DNA of 64,000 bases from Paracoccus aminovorans (lineage in GTDB: Bacteria; Pseudomonadota; Alphaproteobacteria; Rhodobacterales; Rhodobacteraceae). The stretch is from contig NZ_LN832559.1 in NCBI RefSeq assembly GCF_900005615.1, positions 2,138,837-2,202,836 on the forward strand, given 5' to 3'. Under the pieces are notes generated by a model that did not search any database, was not told the DNA's origin, and worked only from the letters and a program-made list of their open reading frames with translations. The translations under genes were made by a program, and so were the position numbers. Position 1 is the stretch's first letter. Every line of letters begins with the position of its first letter. Below are positions 55,089-63,541 of the stretch, in pieces.

Positions 55089-57735
55089 AACCCTGGTCGC
55101 CGCCTCGGTCGTCTATGTCGCGCTGATGTTCCTCTTGGCCCATGCCGCCGACCGCGCGGCGGCGGCCGGGCGCTGGCGCTGGATGGACCGGCCGGTGATC
55201 TATACGCTGTCGCTGTCGGTCTATTGCTCGGCCTGGACCTTCTACGGCGCGGTCGGCTATGCCAGCCGCTCGGGGCTGGAGTTCCTGACGATCTATCTTG
55301 GTCCCGGCATCGTCTTCGCCGGCGCCTGGTGGGGGCTGCGCCGGCTGGTGCGGGTGGCGCATCTGCATCGCGTGACCTCGATCGCCGACCTGATCTCCAG
55401 CCGCTTCGGCAAGTCGGCGGGGCTGGCGGCGCTGGTCACGCTGATCGGGGTCATGGCCTCGACGCCCTATATCGCGCTGCAGCTGCAATCGGTGTCCATG
55501 GCGCTGTCCGCCTTCGCCAGCGCGGGCCACGCCCTGCCGCACAACGTTTCCGCCTGGGTGGCGCTGGGGCTCGCCGCCTTCGCCATCCTGTTCGGCACCC
55601 GCAACCTGGCGGCCGACGAACGCCACCACGGCGTGGTCATCGCCATCGCGCTGGAGGCGGTGGTCAAGCTCGCCGCCTTCGTCGCGGTCGGGGTCTTCGT
55701 GATCTGGGGCCTTGCCGACGGGCCCGCCGACGTGCTGGCGCGGATCGACCGCATGGCGGTCTCGGCCGGGGGCGAGGGCTGGCCGATCAACCCTGAGCGC
55801 TGGTTCACGCTGATCCTGCTTTCGGGCGCCGCGGTGATGATGCTGCCGCGCATGTTCCACGTCCTGGTGGTCGAGGCCCATGACGAGGACCGGCTGCGCC
55901 AGGCCGGCTGGGCCTTTCCGGCCTATCTGGCCGCCATGTCCTTCCTGGTCCTGCCCATCGCCGTGGTCGGCGCCGACATGCTGCCCAGAAGCGCGAACCC
56001 CGACCTCTACGTGCTGGCTCTGCCGCTGTCGCAGGGGCGCGAGGGGCTGGCCACGCTGGTCTTCCTGGGCGGGTTTTCCTCGGCCATGTCCATGGTGGTG
56101 GTCAGCGCCATCGCGCTGTCGACCATGATGGCGAACCACTGGCTGGTGCCGCTGTGGCTGTGGCTGCGGCAAAGGGCGCTCTCCGAACCGGCGCAGGCGA
56201 CCGAGGATCTGGGCGCGCTGATGCTGAACGCCCGGCGGCTGGCGATCCTGGCCGTCATCGGCTCGGGCTGGCTTTACCATCGCATGTCGGGCGGGACCAC
56301 GGCGCTGGCGGCCATGGGTACGGTGGCATTCTCGGGCATGGCGCAGGTGCTGCCGGCCATGGTCGCGGGGTTGCTCTGGCGCGGGGCGACCCGGCGCGGC
56401 GCCATCGCCGGCATCCTGGCGGGGGCGCTGATCTGGACCCGCCTGGTGTTCCTGCCGTCGCTGGGGCTGATGCCCCTGCCGCCCATGCCGGCCGGAATCG
56501 ATCCTTTCGCCGGTTCGGTGCTGCTGGCGCTGGCGGTCAATCTGGTGCTGCTGGTCCTGGTCTCGCTGCTGGATTTTCCCGAACCGGCCGAGCGCCTGCA
56601 GGCGCTGTCCTTCGTTCATGCGGTCGCGCCCGACGCCTCGCCCGCCGAGGCCGTGCCCGCGGTGCAGGCCGAGGCGCTGCTGACGCTGGCCGGGCGCATC
56701 TGGGGCAATGAAACCGCCTTGGAAATGTTCCGCAAGACTTCGGAAACTCAGGGGAAAACCGGATACCTCCCCGACCTGACCCCGCGTTTCCTGGCCGATT
56801 TCGAGCGTCAGCTGGCCGGCACGGTCGGCGCCGCCACCGCCTCGGCGCTGATGATGCGGGTCGGCGGCCGCGGCGGGGTAACGGTCTCGGACCTGATGGA
56901 GGTCGCGGGCGAGGCCAGCCGCGCGCGCGAGGACAACCGGCGCCTGGAGCATACCTCGGCCGAATTGGCAAGGACGGCCGCCATGCTGCGGGAAAGCAAC
57001 GAGAAACTCACCGCGCTCTCGGCCCAGAAAGACGCGTTCCTGGGCCAGATCAGCCATGAGCTGCGCACGCCCATGACCTCTATCCGCGCCTTTTCGGAGT
57101 TCCTGATGGAACCCGACCTGCCCGCCCAGGACCGCGCCCGCTTCGCCGGCATCATCCACGACGAGGCCGCGCGCATGACCCGGCTGCTGGACGAATTGCT
57201 GGACATTTCCGTGCTTGAGGCCGGCAAGGCCCAGTTGAAGCCCGAGGTCTTCAACCTGCACGACCTGATCGAGCGGGCGCTGGCCTCGGCCGGCTCGGCC
57301 GCCGCAGGCCGCGACGTCGCCCTGCGCCGCAACCCGGTGGCCGAGCACCTGCCGGTGATCACCGACCAGGACCGGCTGCTGCAGGTGCTGATCAACGTGA
57401 TCTCGAACGCGCGCAAGTATTGCGACGCCGAGGCCCCGACCATCCGCATCGACACCCGCCGCAACCCCGACGGCGGCACCGAGATCGACATCGCCGACAA
57501 CGGCCCCGGCATCCGTCCCGAGAACCGGGCGCTGATCTTCGAGAAATTCGCCCGGCTGAACGACCCCGCACGCGCAGGGGGGGCCGGACTGGGCCTGGCG
57601 ATCTGCCGGGAAATCATGGAGTTCCTGGGCGGTTCGATCGCCTATCTGCCCGGCCAGGGCGGCGCCTGCTTTCGCATCTCGCTGCCGCCGCGTCCCAGCC
57701 GCAGGGCGGAAAATGATGAAAATGCGGAGCGTTAA
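55078..57735 (+). CDS. SSF-domain sensor histidine kinase (CrbS/MxtR-like)
   Basis: An 885-residue kinase whose N-terminal half (about 1-510) is a solute:sodium symporter-like domain of about 13 helices. Examples are SLSVYCSAWTFYGAVGYASR, YLGPGIVFAGAWWGLRRL, RVTSIADLISSRFGKSAGLA and GGFSSAMSMVVVSAIALSTM. The cytoplasmic half has a linker and coiled coil, then a HisKA domain with His660 (QISHELRTPMTSIRAFSEFL). The HATPase has N-box QVLINVISNARKYC, G1 DIADNGPGIRPENR and G2 GGAGLGLAICREIMEFLGG. It belongs to the CrbS/MxtR group, in which the transporter-like part senses acetate or amino acids. ATG 55078 overlaps the upstream small gene. Confidence 0.93.
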   Translation: MTPETLVAASVVYVALMFLLAHAADRAAAAGRWRWMDRPVIYTLSLSVYCSAWTFYGAVGYASRSGLEFLTIYLGPGIVFAGAWWGLRRLVRVAHLHRVTSIADLISSRFGKSAGLAALVTLIGVMASTPYIALQLQSVSMALSAFASAGHALPHNVSAWVALGLAAFAILFGTRNLAADERHHGVVIAIALEAVVKLAAFVAVGVFVIWGLADGPADVLARIDRMAVSAGGEGWPINPERWFTLILLSGAAVMMLPRMFHVLVVEAHDEDRLRQAGWAFPAYLAAMSFLVLPIAVVGADMLPRSANPDLYVLALPLSQGREGLATLVFLGGFSSAMSMVVVSAIALSTMMANHWLVPLWLWLRQRALSEPAQATEDLGALMLNARRLAILAVIGSGWLYHRMSGGTTALAAMGTVAFSGMAQVLPAMVAGLLWRGATRRGAIAGILAGALIWTRLVFLPSLGLMPLPPMPAGIDPFAGSVLLALAVNLVLLVLVSLLDFPEPAERLQALSFVHAVAPDASPAEAVPAVQAEALLTLAGRIWGNETALEMFRKTSETQGKTGYLPDLTPRFLADFERQLAGTVGAATASALMMRVGGRGGVTVSDLMEVAGEASRAREDNRRLEHTSAELARTAAMLRESNEKLTALSAQKDAFLGQISHELRTPMTSIRAFSEFLMEPDLPAQDRARFAGIIHDEAARMTRLLDELLDISVLEAGKAQLKPEVFNLHDLIERALASAGSAAAGRDVALRRNPVAEHLPVITDQDRLLQVLINVISNARKYCDAEAPTIRIDTRRNPDGGTEIDIADNGPGIRPENRALIFEKFARLNDPARAGGAGLGLAICREIMEFLGGSIAYLPGQGGACFRISLPPRPSRRAENDENAER

Positions 57736-57795
57736 ACCTTTTGGCAACCAGTCCGTGCCATGGTGCGCCAAAGTCGTTATGGATTCGCTTTGGTT

Positions 57796-59004
57796 ATGGA
57801 CAGTGCAGCACAGGAACAGGCGGCCGGCCGGGACATCGGGGCGGCGACGGGCGCGGGGCAGGATGCCGCGGCCCGCGCCCCGGTCCTGCACCGCTGGATC
57901 GCGGCGCGGGGCAATGCGCGTGCGCCGGCGGATGCCGCCCGACCTCCGGCCGCAGAGTTCCGCCTGGAACGCGCCGCGGCGACGGCGCTCGGCCGGGCTG
58001 CGGAACAGCAGGCGCGGCTGCCGGTCTTCGTCGAAAAGGTCGAACTGGCGCGCATGACCCTGCCGGAACTGCCGGAACTGCTGCCCGAACGCGCGCTTCT
58101 GGTGGTGGTCGAAGGTCGGCGAGACGCCATCGGCGTGGTGGCTGTCTGCCCCGCCCTGCTGGCCTCGCTGATCGAGATGCAGGCGATCGGCCGCGTCACC
58201 TCGCGCCCGACCCCCGCGCGCAAGCCCACCCGCACCGATGCGTCGATTTCGGCCGATTTCGTCAATGCCCTGCTGGGCGAACTGGCGCGCGAATGCCTGG
58301 GGCATGACGCCTGCCCCAACTTCGGCGCCTTTCGTTATGCCACCTATATGGACGACCCGCGGCCGCTGTCGCTGATGCTCGAGGACGGCGACATGGTGCG
58401 GCTGACCCTGCGCTTCCGCATCGGTCCCGGCGGTCAGCGCGACGGCACGCTGATGATCGCCCTGCCTGCCGAACGCGGTGATCGCGCCGCCGTTCCGGCG
58501 GGCACGGCGACGGACGGACGCGCGCTGCCGGTGCCCCAAGACACCCACCGCCAACCGGCCGCGCCGGCGACCTCGCTTGCGGATGCGGTGCAGCAGGCGC
58601 CGGTCGCGCTGGTCGGGATCCTGTGTCGGCGCAAGCTCAGCCTGCAGATGCTGCGCAACCTGACCCCGGGGGCGCTGATTCCCCTGCCGCACAACGTGCT
58701 GGACGAAGCCCGGATCGAGACCCCGCAGGGCCAATTGCTGGCCCGCGGCCGTCTGGGCGAGGCGGAAGGGTTCCACGCCATCCGCCTGCGCGACCTCGCC
58801 CATGAGGCGGATGCGGCCAAGCCCACCGCCGCCTGGGACGGCGCAGCTTTTCCGCCGGTTCAACAATCCGCGCCGCCGGCGAGTCCGGCACCGCCCCTGC
58901 CCGGCGACCCGGCCGAACCGCCCTTGCAAGACTACCTGGAGGCCGATCCGTTCCGTGGCACGAAACCCACGGACCCTGACGACACGTTACGCTTCGCAAG
59001 TTAG
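57796..59004 (+). CDS. orphan FliM/FliN-like (SpoA domain) protein
   Basis: A 402-residue protein of the FliM/FliN family, normally part of the flagellar C-ring. A variable N-terminus (Ala/Arg-rich) leads into a FliM-like middle domain (LPELPELLPERALLVVVEGR, ISADFVNALLGELARECLGH). A SpoA domain near residues 275-345 has VALVGILCRRKLSLQMLRNL, then TPGALIPLPHNVLDEARIE and LLARGRLGEAEGFHAIRL. A Pro-rich tail ends it. No other flagellar gene is in the window. Start choice is weak: ATG 57796 and ATG 57760 both lack a clear Shine-Dalgarno. It follows the SSF kinase gene by 60 bases. Confidence 0.8.
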   Translation: MDSAAQEQAAGRDIGAATGAGQDAAARAPVLHRWIAARGNARAPADAARPPAAEFRLERAAATALGRAAEQQARLPVFVEKVELARMTLPELPELLPERALLVVVEGRRDAIGVVAVCPALLASLIEMQAIGRVTSRPTPARKPTRTDASISADFVNALLGELARECLGHDACPNFGAFRYATYMDDPRPLSLMLEDGDMVRLTLRFRIGPGGQRDGTLMIALPAERGDRAAVPAGTATDGRALPVPQDTHRQPAAPATSLADAVQQAPVALVGILCRRKLSLQMLRNLTPGALIPLPHNVLDEARIETPQGQLLARGRLGEAEGFHAIRLRDLAHEADAAKPTAAWDGAAFPPVQQSAPPASPAPPLPGDPAEPPLQDYLEADPFRGTKPTDPDDTLRFAS

Positions 59005-59199
59005 CCGGCCTGCTCGCCGGCTGAAGCTGTCGCAGACGGGCCCGGCTTCCGCGCGCTCCGCCCGCGGGGCGAGGCTGTGTGAAAGCTGTGTTGAGCGGGT
59101 CACTGAGTTAGCGTCCGAGGAAGTGGTGTAATTTCTGCGCCGTCGCTGGTGTAATCCTGGGTGGCCATCGAGGTGTATGGTTGAGGAAGTGGACCGGCA

Positions 59200-60233
59200 C
59201 TGTTGCACAAATCCTGTCATGGATTCATCTGATGAAACCCGTACGGTAGCTGGTCTGCATGAGCCGACCCGCATCCCCGACATACAGAACCCGGAACTGG
59301 CCAGCCTACAATGAAGCGCTCAAGCGCCGGGGTTCGCTGACGATCTGGTTCGACCCCGAGATGAGCTGGGATGCCGCGCCGACAGGCAGGCGTGGCCGCC
59401 AGCAGACCTACAGCGATGCCGCCATTCAGACGTGTCTTTCGATGAAGGTGCTCTTCGGCATGGCGCTCAGGCAGACGACTGGTTTCGTCGAGAGCCTGCT
59501 GCAGTTGGTTGGTCTCGACTGGACGGTGCCTGACTTCAGCACCCTGTCCCGTCGCCAGAAGACCCTGGCTGTGAACATACCGTATCGCGGGGCCGCTGCA
59601 CCTGCTGATCGACAGCACTGGCATCAAGGTCGAGGGCGAAGGCGAGTGGCACGCCCGCAAGCATGGCGGCCCGAAACGGCGCGTCTGGCGCAAGATCCAT
59701 CTGGGGATTGATGAGGAAACGCTGGAGGTTCGGGCGGTGGAGATCACAGGGAGCCACATCGGCGATGCGCCGGTGTTACCCGACCTGCTCAAACAGATCC
59801 CGGCGCACGAGCAGATCGGCCGCGTCACAGCAGACGGCGCCTACGACACCCGCAAATGCCACGATGCCATCGCTGACCGCGGCGCCGACGCTGTCATTCC
59901 GCCCCGTAAGAACGCCAAACCCTGGAAGACAGTCGCCGCCGGCGCGGGCGCACGAAACGAGGCTCTGCGGGCATCGAAATACCTCGGTCGTGCCCTCTGG
60001 CGACGATGGAGTGGATACCACCCCCGAAGCCGCGTCGAGACGAAGATGCACTGTGTGAAACTGCTGGGTCAGCGCCTCATGGCACGGGACTTTGACCGAC
60101 AGGTCGCCGAGCTTCAGGTCCGTATCGCTATTCTGAACCGTTACACCGCGCTTGGCACCCCCGTCACAGAGGCCGTGGGATAGATCTGTCCGGGGAAAGG
60201 GGAAATCCGGCCATCAACTCTTTGGTGCAACAG
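59200..60233 (+). mobile_element. IS5-family insertion sequence (inactivated)
   Basis: Terminal inverted repeats CTGTTGCACAAA (59200-59211) and TTTGGTGCAACAG (60221-60233) enclose one transposase gene. The element is about 1.03 kb, normal for the family. AAGTGGACC occurs a few bases outside each end (59187-59195 and 60238-60246), not a simple target duplication. Exact ends could shift by a few bases. Confidence 0.75.
59259..60183 (+). pseudogene. IS5-family transposase, frameshifted
   Basis: The N-terminal part from ATG 59259 (TYRTRNWPAYNEALKRRGSL, DPEMSWDAAPTGRRGRQQTY, VPDFSTLSRRQKTLAVNIPY) ends near 59590. The rest continues in another frame: PLHLLIDSTGIKVEGEGEW (first Asp), TADGAYDTRKCHDAIADRGA (second Asp), PPRKNAKPW, RSRVETKMHCVKLLGQRLMA (Glu) to the TAG at 60183. 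Loss of about 8 bases at IPYRG(...)GPLHLL explains the break better than programmed frameshifting. The DDE triad survives, so inactivation is recent. Confidence 0.85.
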
Positions 60234-60278
60234 AGTCAAGTGGACCTGTCACGTATTTGTGCCGCTCCGATTGCTCGT

Positions 60279-60797
60279 TTAAGCCACCTTCCGTTCAAAA
60301 GCGACCGGGCTTTTCCAGCCCAATGCTGAGTGCCGTCGACGCGGATTGTAAAAGCCGTTGATGTATTCGAAGATCGCCATCTCATCGTGCCGCCGGGTTA
60401 CCCATGACCACCGCCAGATCAACTCGGCCTTGATGGTTTTGAAGAACGTCTCGACGGCCGCATTATCATAACAATTACCTTTGCCGCTCATCGAGACTTT
60501 GAAGCCATGCTGGCGCAGGATCTTCTGATAGTCATGCGAACAGTATTGGCTGCCCCTGTCGCTGTGGAAGATGCAGCCTTTGGGTGGCGACCTGAAGGCA
60601 ATCGCCATCTTCAAGGCCCGGATCGCCAGATCGCGCTTCATGCGGTTGCTGACGGCCCAGCCGATCACGCGGCGGGAATGCAGGTCCAGGATGACTGCCA
60701 GATACAGCCACCCCTCGCGGGTCCAGATGTAGCTAATGTCACCTGCCCATTTCTGGTTCGGCCCGGCCGCACGGAAGTCGCGGTCTACAGTCAGGAC
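60279..60797 (-). pseudogene. IS3-family transposase OrfB, C-terminal fragment
   Basis: The minus-strand frame reads DFRAAGPNQKWAGDISYIWT (first Asp), then REGWLYLAVILDLHSRRVIG, CIFHSDRGSQYCSHDYQKIL (second Asp), NCYDNAAVETFFKTIKAEL (Glu) and ends RRHSALGWKSPVAFERKVA. This is the complete integrase-core part of an IS3 OrfB. The N-terminal half is missing: at about 60797 the frame meets the remnant of a different element. The 3' side runs to the edge of the IS5-type element. Confidence 0.85.
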
Positions 60798-61200
60798 TCA
60801 CAACCAATAGATGACGGTGGCTGCCAAGGCGCAGGCTGCCCTCGCCCCCTTTTTCACCCGCAGGATCGAGGCCGTGCGACGGGCTTTCAGGCAAGGCGCA
60901 TCAATCATGATGGTGGTGATCCGGGTGAAGACGCCCGTTCGCGGCATCACTCGAAACAGTGGCGTGCCGCCGCTCACCCCACCGCTTTCAGCGTTTGCAG
61001 AGGGTTTTGGGGGTGCGTATTCCCGAGGTGCATCGCACCGACGCAACCCATTGCGATTGATGAAGACCGCTGCTCAGTACGCACTGTCATCGACACGCGG
61101 CGTGCCCTGGCTCTTGGGAAAGCAGGGCTGGAGCCGCGTCATCTGCGCATCCGTCAGTCTGAAAAGATTGCTCGTCAGAAAAGTCTTCTGCCCTTATGAA
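60798..61200 (-). pseudogene. decayed IS5/IS427-type transposase remnant
   Basis: Three recognisable blocks in shifting minus-strand frames. TDAQMTRLQPCFPKSQGTPR lies near 61100-61165. AVFINRNGLRRCDAPREYAP lies near 61010-61070. TGVFTRITTIMIDAPCLKAR, then RTASILRVKKG, with the first catalytic Asp, lies near 60850-60950. The C-terminal half with the rest of the DDE triad is gone, cut at the junction with the IS3 fragment. Unrelated in sequence to the IS5-type element at 59200. Confidence 0.7.
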
Positions 61201-61252
61201 GTACATCAAGAAACTCAATCAATGGGTCGTGCCCCTAAGCAAAGGCAGCGCT

Positions 61253-62038
61253 TCAGCCGGACTGCCAGCGCGGTTTGCGGCGGTCGAAGAAGGCGGCGAT
61301 GCCCTCGGCCGCCTCGTCGCCTTCCCAGGCCTCGACCAGGGCCGCGATGCTGGCCTCGATCTCGGCGGGGCCGATCGGGGGGCCGAGGCGCCGGGCCAGG
61401 CGCTTGGCCGCCGCCACCGCACCCGGAGCACAGGCGAGATAGGGCGCCACCTCGGCCTCGATGGCAGCATCGAGCCTCTCGGGCGGGGCGACGGCGGCGA
61501 TCAGGTCCAGGCGCATCGCCTCATCGGCACCGAAAGGGCGGCCGGACATGAAGACGCGGCGCGCCCGTGCCTCACCCATCCGGGCCAGCACATAGGGGCC
61601 GATGGTCGCGGGGATCAGGCCCAGCCGGGTCTCGGTCAGGCCGAAGCGCACCCCCGGCACGGCGATGGCGAGGTCGCAGACCGAGATCAGGCCGATGCCG
61701 CCGCCGAAGGCATCGCCCTGAATGCGGCCGATCAGCGGCTTCGGCAGGGTGTTCAGCGCGTTCAGCATCGCGGCGAGTTCGCCCGCCCCGGCGCGGCGGC
61801 TGTCGGCATCGGCGCGCATCTGCTCTTGCATCCAGCCGAGATCGGCGCCGGCGCAGAAGCTGCGACCCTCGGCGGCCAGCACCACGACGCGCACCGCCGG
61901 ATCGTTGCCCAGTTGCGCCGCCGCGGCGGCGAGGTCGCGGATCATCTGACCGGAGAGCGCATTGTGCCGGTCGGCGCGCGCCAGCCGCAGATGCGCCACG
62001 CCGCGGGCGTCGGTGTCGATGCGGATCGTTTCCATCAT
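61253..62038 (-). CDS. enoyl-CoA hydratase/isomerase family protein (probable methylglutaconyl-CoA hydratase)
   Basis: A 261-residue crotonase-fold enzyme. VVLAAEGRSFCAGADLGWMQ is the first oxyanion-hole block and IGRIQGDAFGGGIGLISVCD the second; FGLTETRLGLIPATIGPYVL holds the catalytic-Glu region. Its place directly after hydroxymethylglutaryl-CoA lyase (ATGATGG overlap) and downstream of a biotin-carrying carboxylase subunit suggests 3-methylglutaconyl-CoA hydratase of leucine degradation (context inference). MM at 62038 gives two possible starts. Its 3' side borders IS remnants. Confidence 0.9.
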   Translation of the reverse strand: MMETIRIDTDARGVAHLRLARADRHNALSGQMIRDLAAAAAQLGNDPAVRVVVLAAEGRSFCAGADLGWMQEQMRADADSRRAGAGELAAMLNALNTLPKPLIGRIQGDAFGGGIGLISVCDLAIAVPGVRFGLTETRLGLIPATIGPYVLARMGEARARRVFMSGRPFGADEAMRLDLIAAVAPPERLDAAIEAEVAPYLACAPGAVAAAKRLARRLGPPIGPAEIEASIAALVEAWEGDEAAEGIAAFFDRRKPRWQSG

Positions 62039-62889
62039 GCGCCTCGTCTCATCGCCCGCGCCATGGCGGCGGCCCGTTCGATCACCGCCATGTCGAGCCC
62101 GGTGTCATGGCCCCGCGCCGCCAGATGGGCGGCGACCCTTTCGGTCGCGACATTGCCCGCGGCGCCCGGCGCATAGGGACAGCCGCCTAGGCCGCCGACG
62201 GCGGCGTCAAAGACCCGCAACCCGCGGTCCAGGCTTGCGTCGATGTTCTGCAGCGCCCGGCCGGCGGTGTCGTGGTAATGGCCGGCCAGCCTGCCGGGCG
62301 GCAGTTCGTCCAGGACGGCCGCCAGCATGGCGTCGATGGTCTCGGGCCGGCCCTGGCCCAGGGTGTCGCCCAGACTGATCTCGTAGCAGCCCATGTCGCG
62401 CAGGGCGGCGGCGACGCGGGCGACGCTTGCGGGCGGCACCCTGCCCTCGAACGGGCAATCCGTCACCACCGAGACGTAGCCGCGCAGCGGGATGACGTCC
62501 GCCTGTGCCGCCTGGGCCACCGCGGCAAAGCGGGCGAGGCTTTCGGCGATGGTCGCGTTCAGATTGGCGCGCGAGAATCCCTCGGAGGCCGCCGCGAAGA
62601 TCGCGACCTCGCCGGCGCCGGCGGCTTTCGCGGCCCGGTAGCCCTTCAGGTTCGGGGTCAGCGCCGCGTAGCGGATGCCGGGGCGGCGGGCGATGCCGGC
62701 CATGACCTCGGCGGCATCGGCCATCTGCGGCACCCATTTCGGCGGCACGAAGCTGGTCACCTCGATGCGCCGGAACCCCGCCTGCGACAGCAGGTCGACC
62801 AGCGCGATCTTTTCGGCCGTCGGGATCGGGCGGCTTTCGTTCTGCAGCCCGTCACGCGGGCCGACCTCGAAGATCTCAACCCCGCTCAT
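62035..62889 (-). CDS. mvaB: hydroxymethylglutaryl-CoA lyase
   Basis: Splits HMG-CoA to acetyl-CoA and acetoacetate, the last step of leucine breakdown. The 284-residue TIM barrel opens VEIFEVGPRDGLQNESRPIP, then IEVTSFVPPKWVPQMADAAE, GYVSVVTDCPFEG, EISLGDTLGQGRPETIDAM, the metal-binding HYHDTAGRALQNIDASLDRG and the active-site loop AAVGGLGGCPYAPGAAGNVA with the catalytic Cys. It starts at ATG 62889, overlapping the GST-like gene by 14 bases. Confidence 0.96.
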   Translation of the reverse strand: MSGVEIFEVGPRDGLQNESRPIPTAEKIALVDLLSQAGFRRIEVTSFVPPKWVPQMADAAEVMAGIARRPGIRYAALTPNLKGYRAAKAAGAGEVAIFAAASEGFSRANLNATIAESLARFAAVAQAAQADVIPLRGYVSVVTDCPFEGRVPPASVARVAAALRDMGCYEISLGDTLGQGRPETIDAMLAAVLDELPPGRLAGHYHDTAGRALQNIDASLDRGLRVFDAAVGGLGGCPYAPGAAGNVATERVAAHLAARGHDTGLDMAVIERAAAMARAMRRGA

Positions 62890-63541
62890 CGGGCGCCTCG
62901 TAAAAGTCGCGGGCATAGAGCATCGGCACCCCCGGACCGGGCAGGCTGCGCCGGAAGGCCGGGCGGGCGGCGCAGCGGTCGCTGTAGGCGGCCAGGGCCG
63001 GGCGGTCATCGTAGCGCAGGAAGCGGGCGGCGATCCAGACCGCATAGCCGACCTGGCAATCCACGCCCGAGAATTCGCTGAGCAGCCAGTCGGAATCCTC
63101 GACGCAGCGCTCGACCAAGCCCAGCGCCCGCGACAGCCGCGCCGCTTCCAGGCGCATGATCACTGGCGAGCGTTCGCCATCCTCGCGCAGCAGGACATGC
63201 TGCAGCGTCAGATTGGCGATATGCTGGCCCAGGGTCTCGCCGAAATGCAGCCAGTCCAGCCAGCCCAGCCGACCGGGCGTGCCCGGGGCGCGCCACAGCT
63301 CTGGGGCACGGGTCTCGCACAGCCATTCGGTCATGGCGCCGGATTCGTGGATGGTGGTCTTGCCGTCGCGCAGCGCCGGCACGCGCCCGGCGGGATGCAG
63401 CGCGTCATAGGGCAGCGGACGGTCCGAGTCCGCCGCCGGGTCCAGCAGCCGCAGATCGTAGTCGCAGCCGATCTCTTCGAGCAGCCACAGCACGCGCATC
63501 GACCGCGACAGCGGCACATGCCAGAGGGTGAGGTCAGCCAT
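62876..63541 (-). CDS. glutathione S-transferase family protein
   Basis: A 221-residue GST-fold protein. The thioredoxin-like N-terminus is TLWHVPLSRSMRVLWLLEEI (Ser/Thr catalytic region), then HPAGRVPALRDGKTTIHESG (glutathione-binding, cis-Pro and ES motif). The helical C-terminal domain has FSGVDCQVGYAVWIAARFLR. It lies within a leucine-degradation operon, overlapping both neighbours; such insertions are seen in other Rhodobacteraceae Liu clusters as I recall. Role in the pathway is unknown. Confidence 0.88.
   Translation of the reverse strand: MADLTLWHVPLSRSMRVLWLLEEIGCDYDLRLLDPAADSDRPLPYDALHPAGRVPALRDGKTTIHESGAMTEWLCETRAPELWRAPGTPGRLGWLDWLHFGETLGQHIANLTLQHVLLREDGERSPVIMRLEAARLSRALGLVERCVEDSDWLLSEFSGVDCQVGYAVWIAARFLRYDDRPALAAYSDRCAARPAFRRSLPGPGVPMLYARDFYEAPDERG

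Noticed and set aside
48312..58929. Several minus-strand open frames of 480-1300 codons opposite the RND pump and sensory genes
   Set aside because: They are antisense shadows of clearly identified plus-strand genes and show only low-complexity Arg/Gly/Gln/His sequence.
59003..59022. Hairpin AGCCGGC / GCCGGCT at the end of the FliM-like gene as a terminator
   Set aside because: Only a 7-base stem without a T-run, overlapping the stop codon; too weak to call.
59580..59600. Programmed ribosomal frameshift in the IS5-type transposase
   Set aside because: There is no slippery A6/A7 run; the sequence around IPYRG looks like loss of about 8 bases compared with the family pattern, so it is treated as a mutation.
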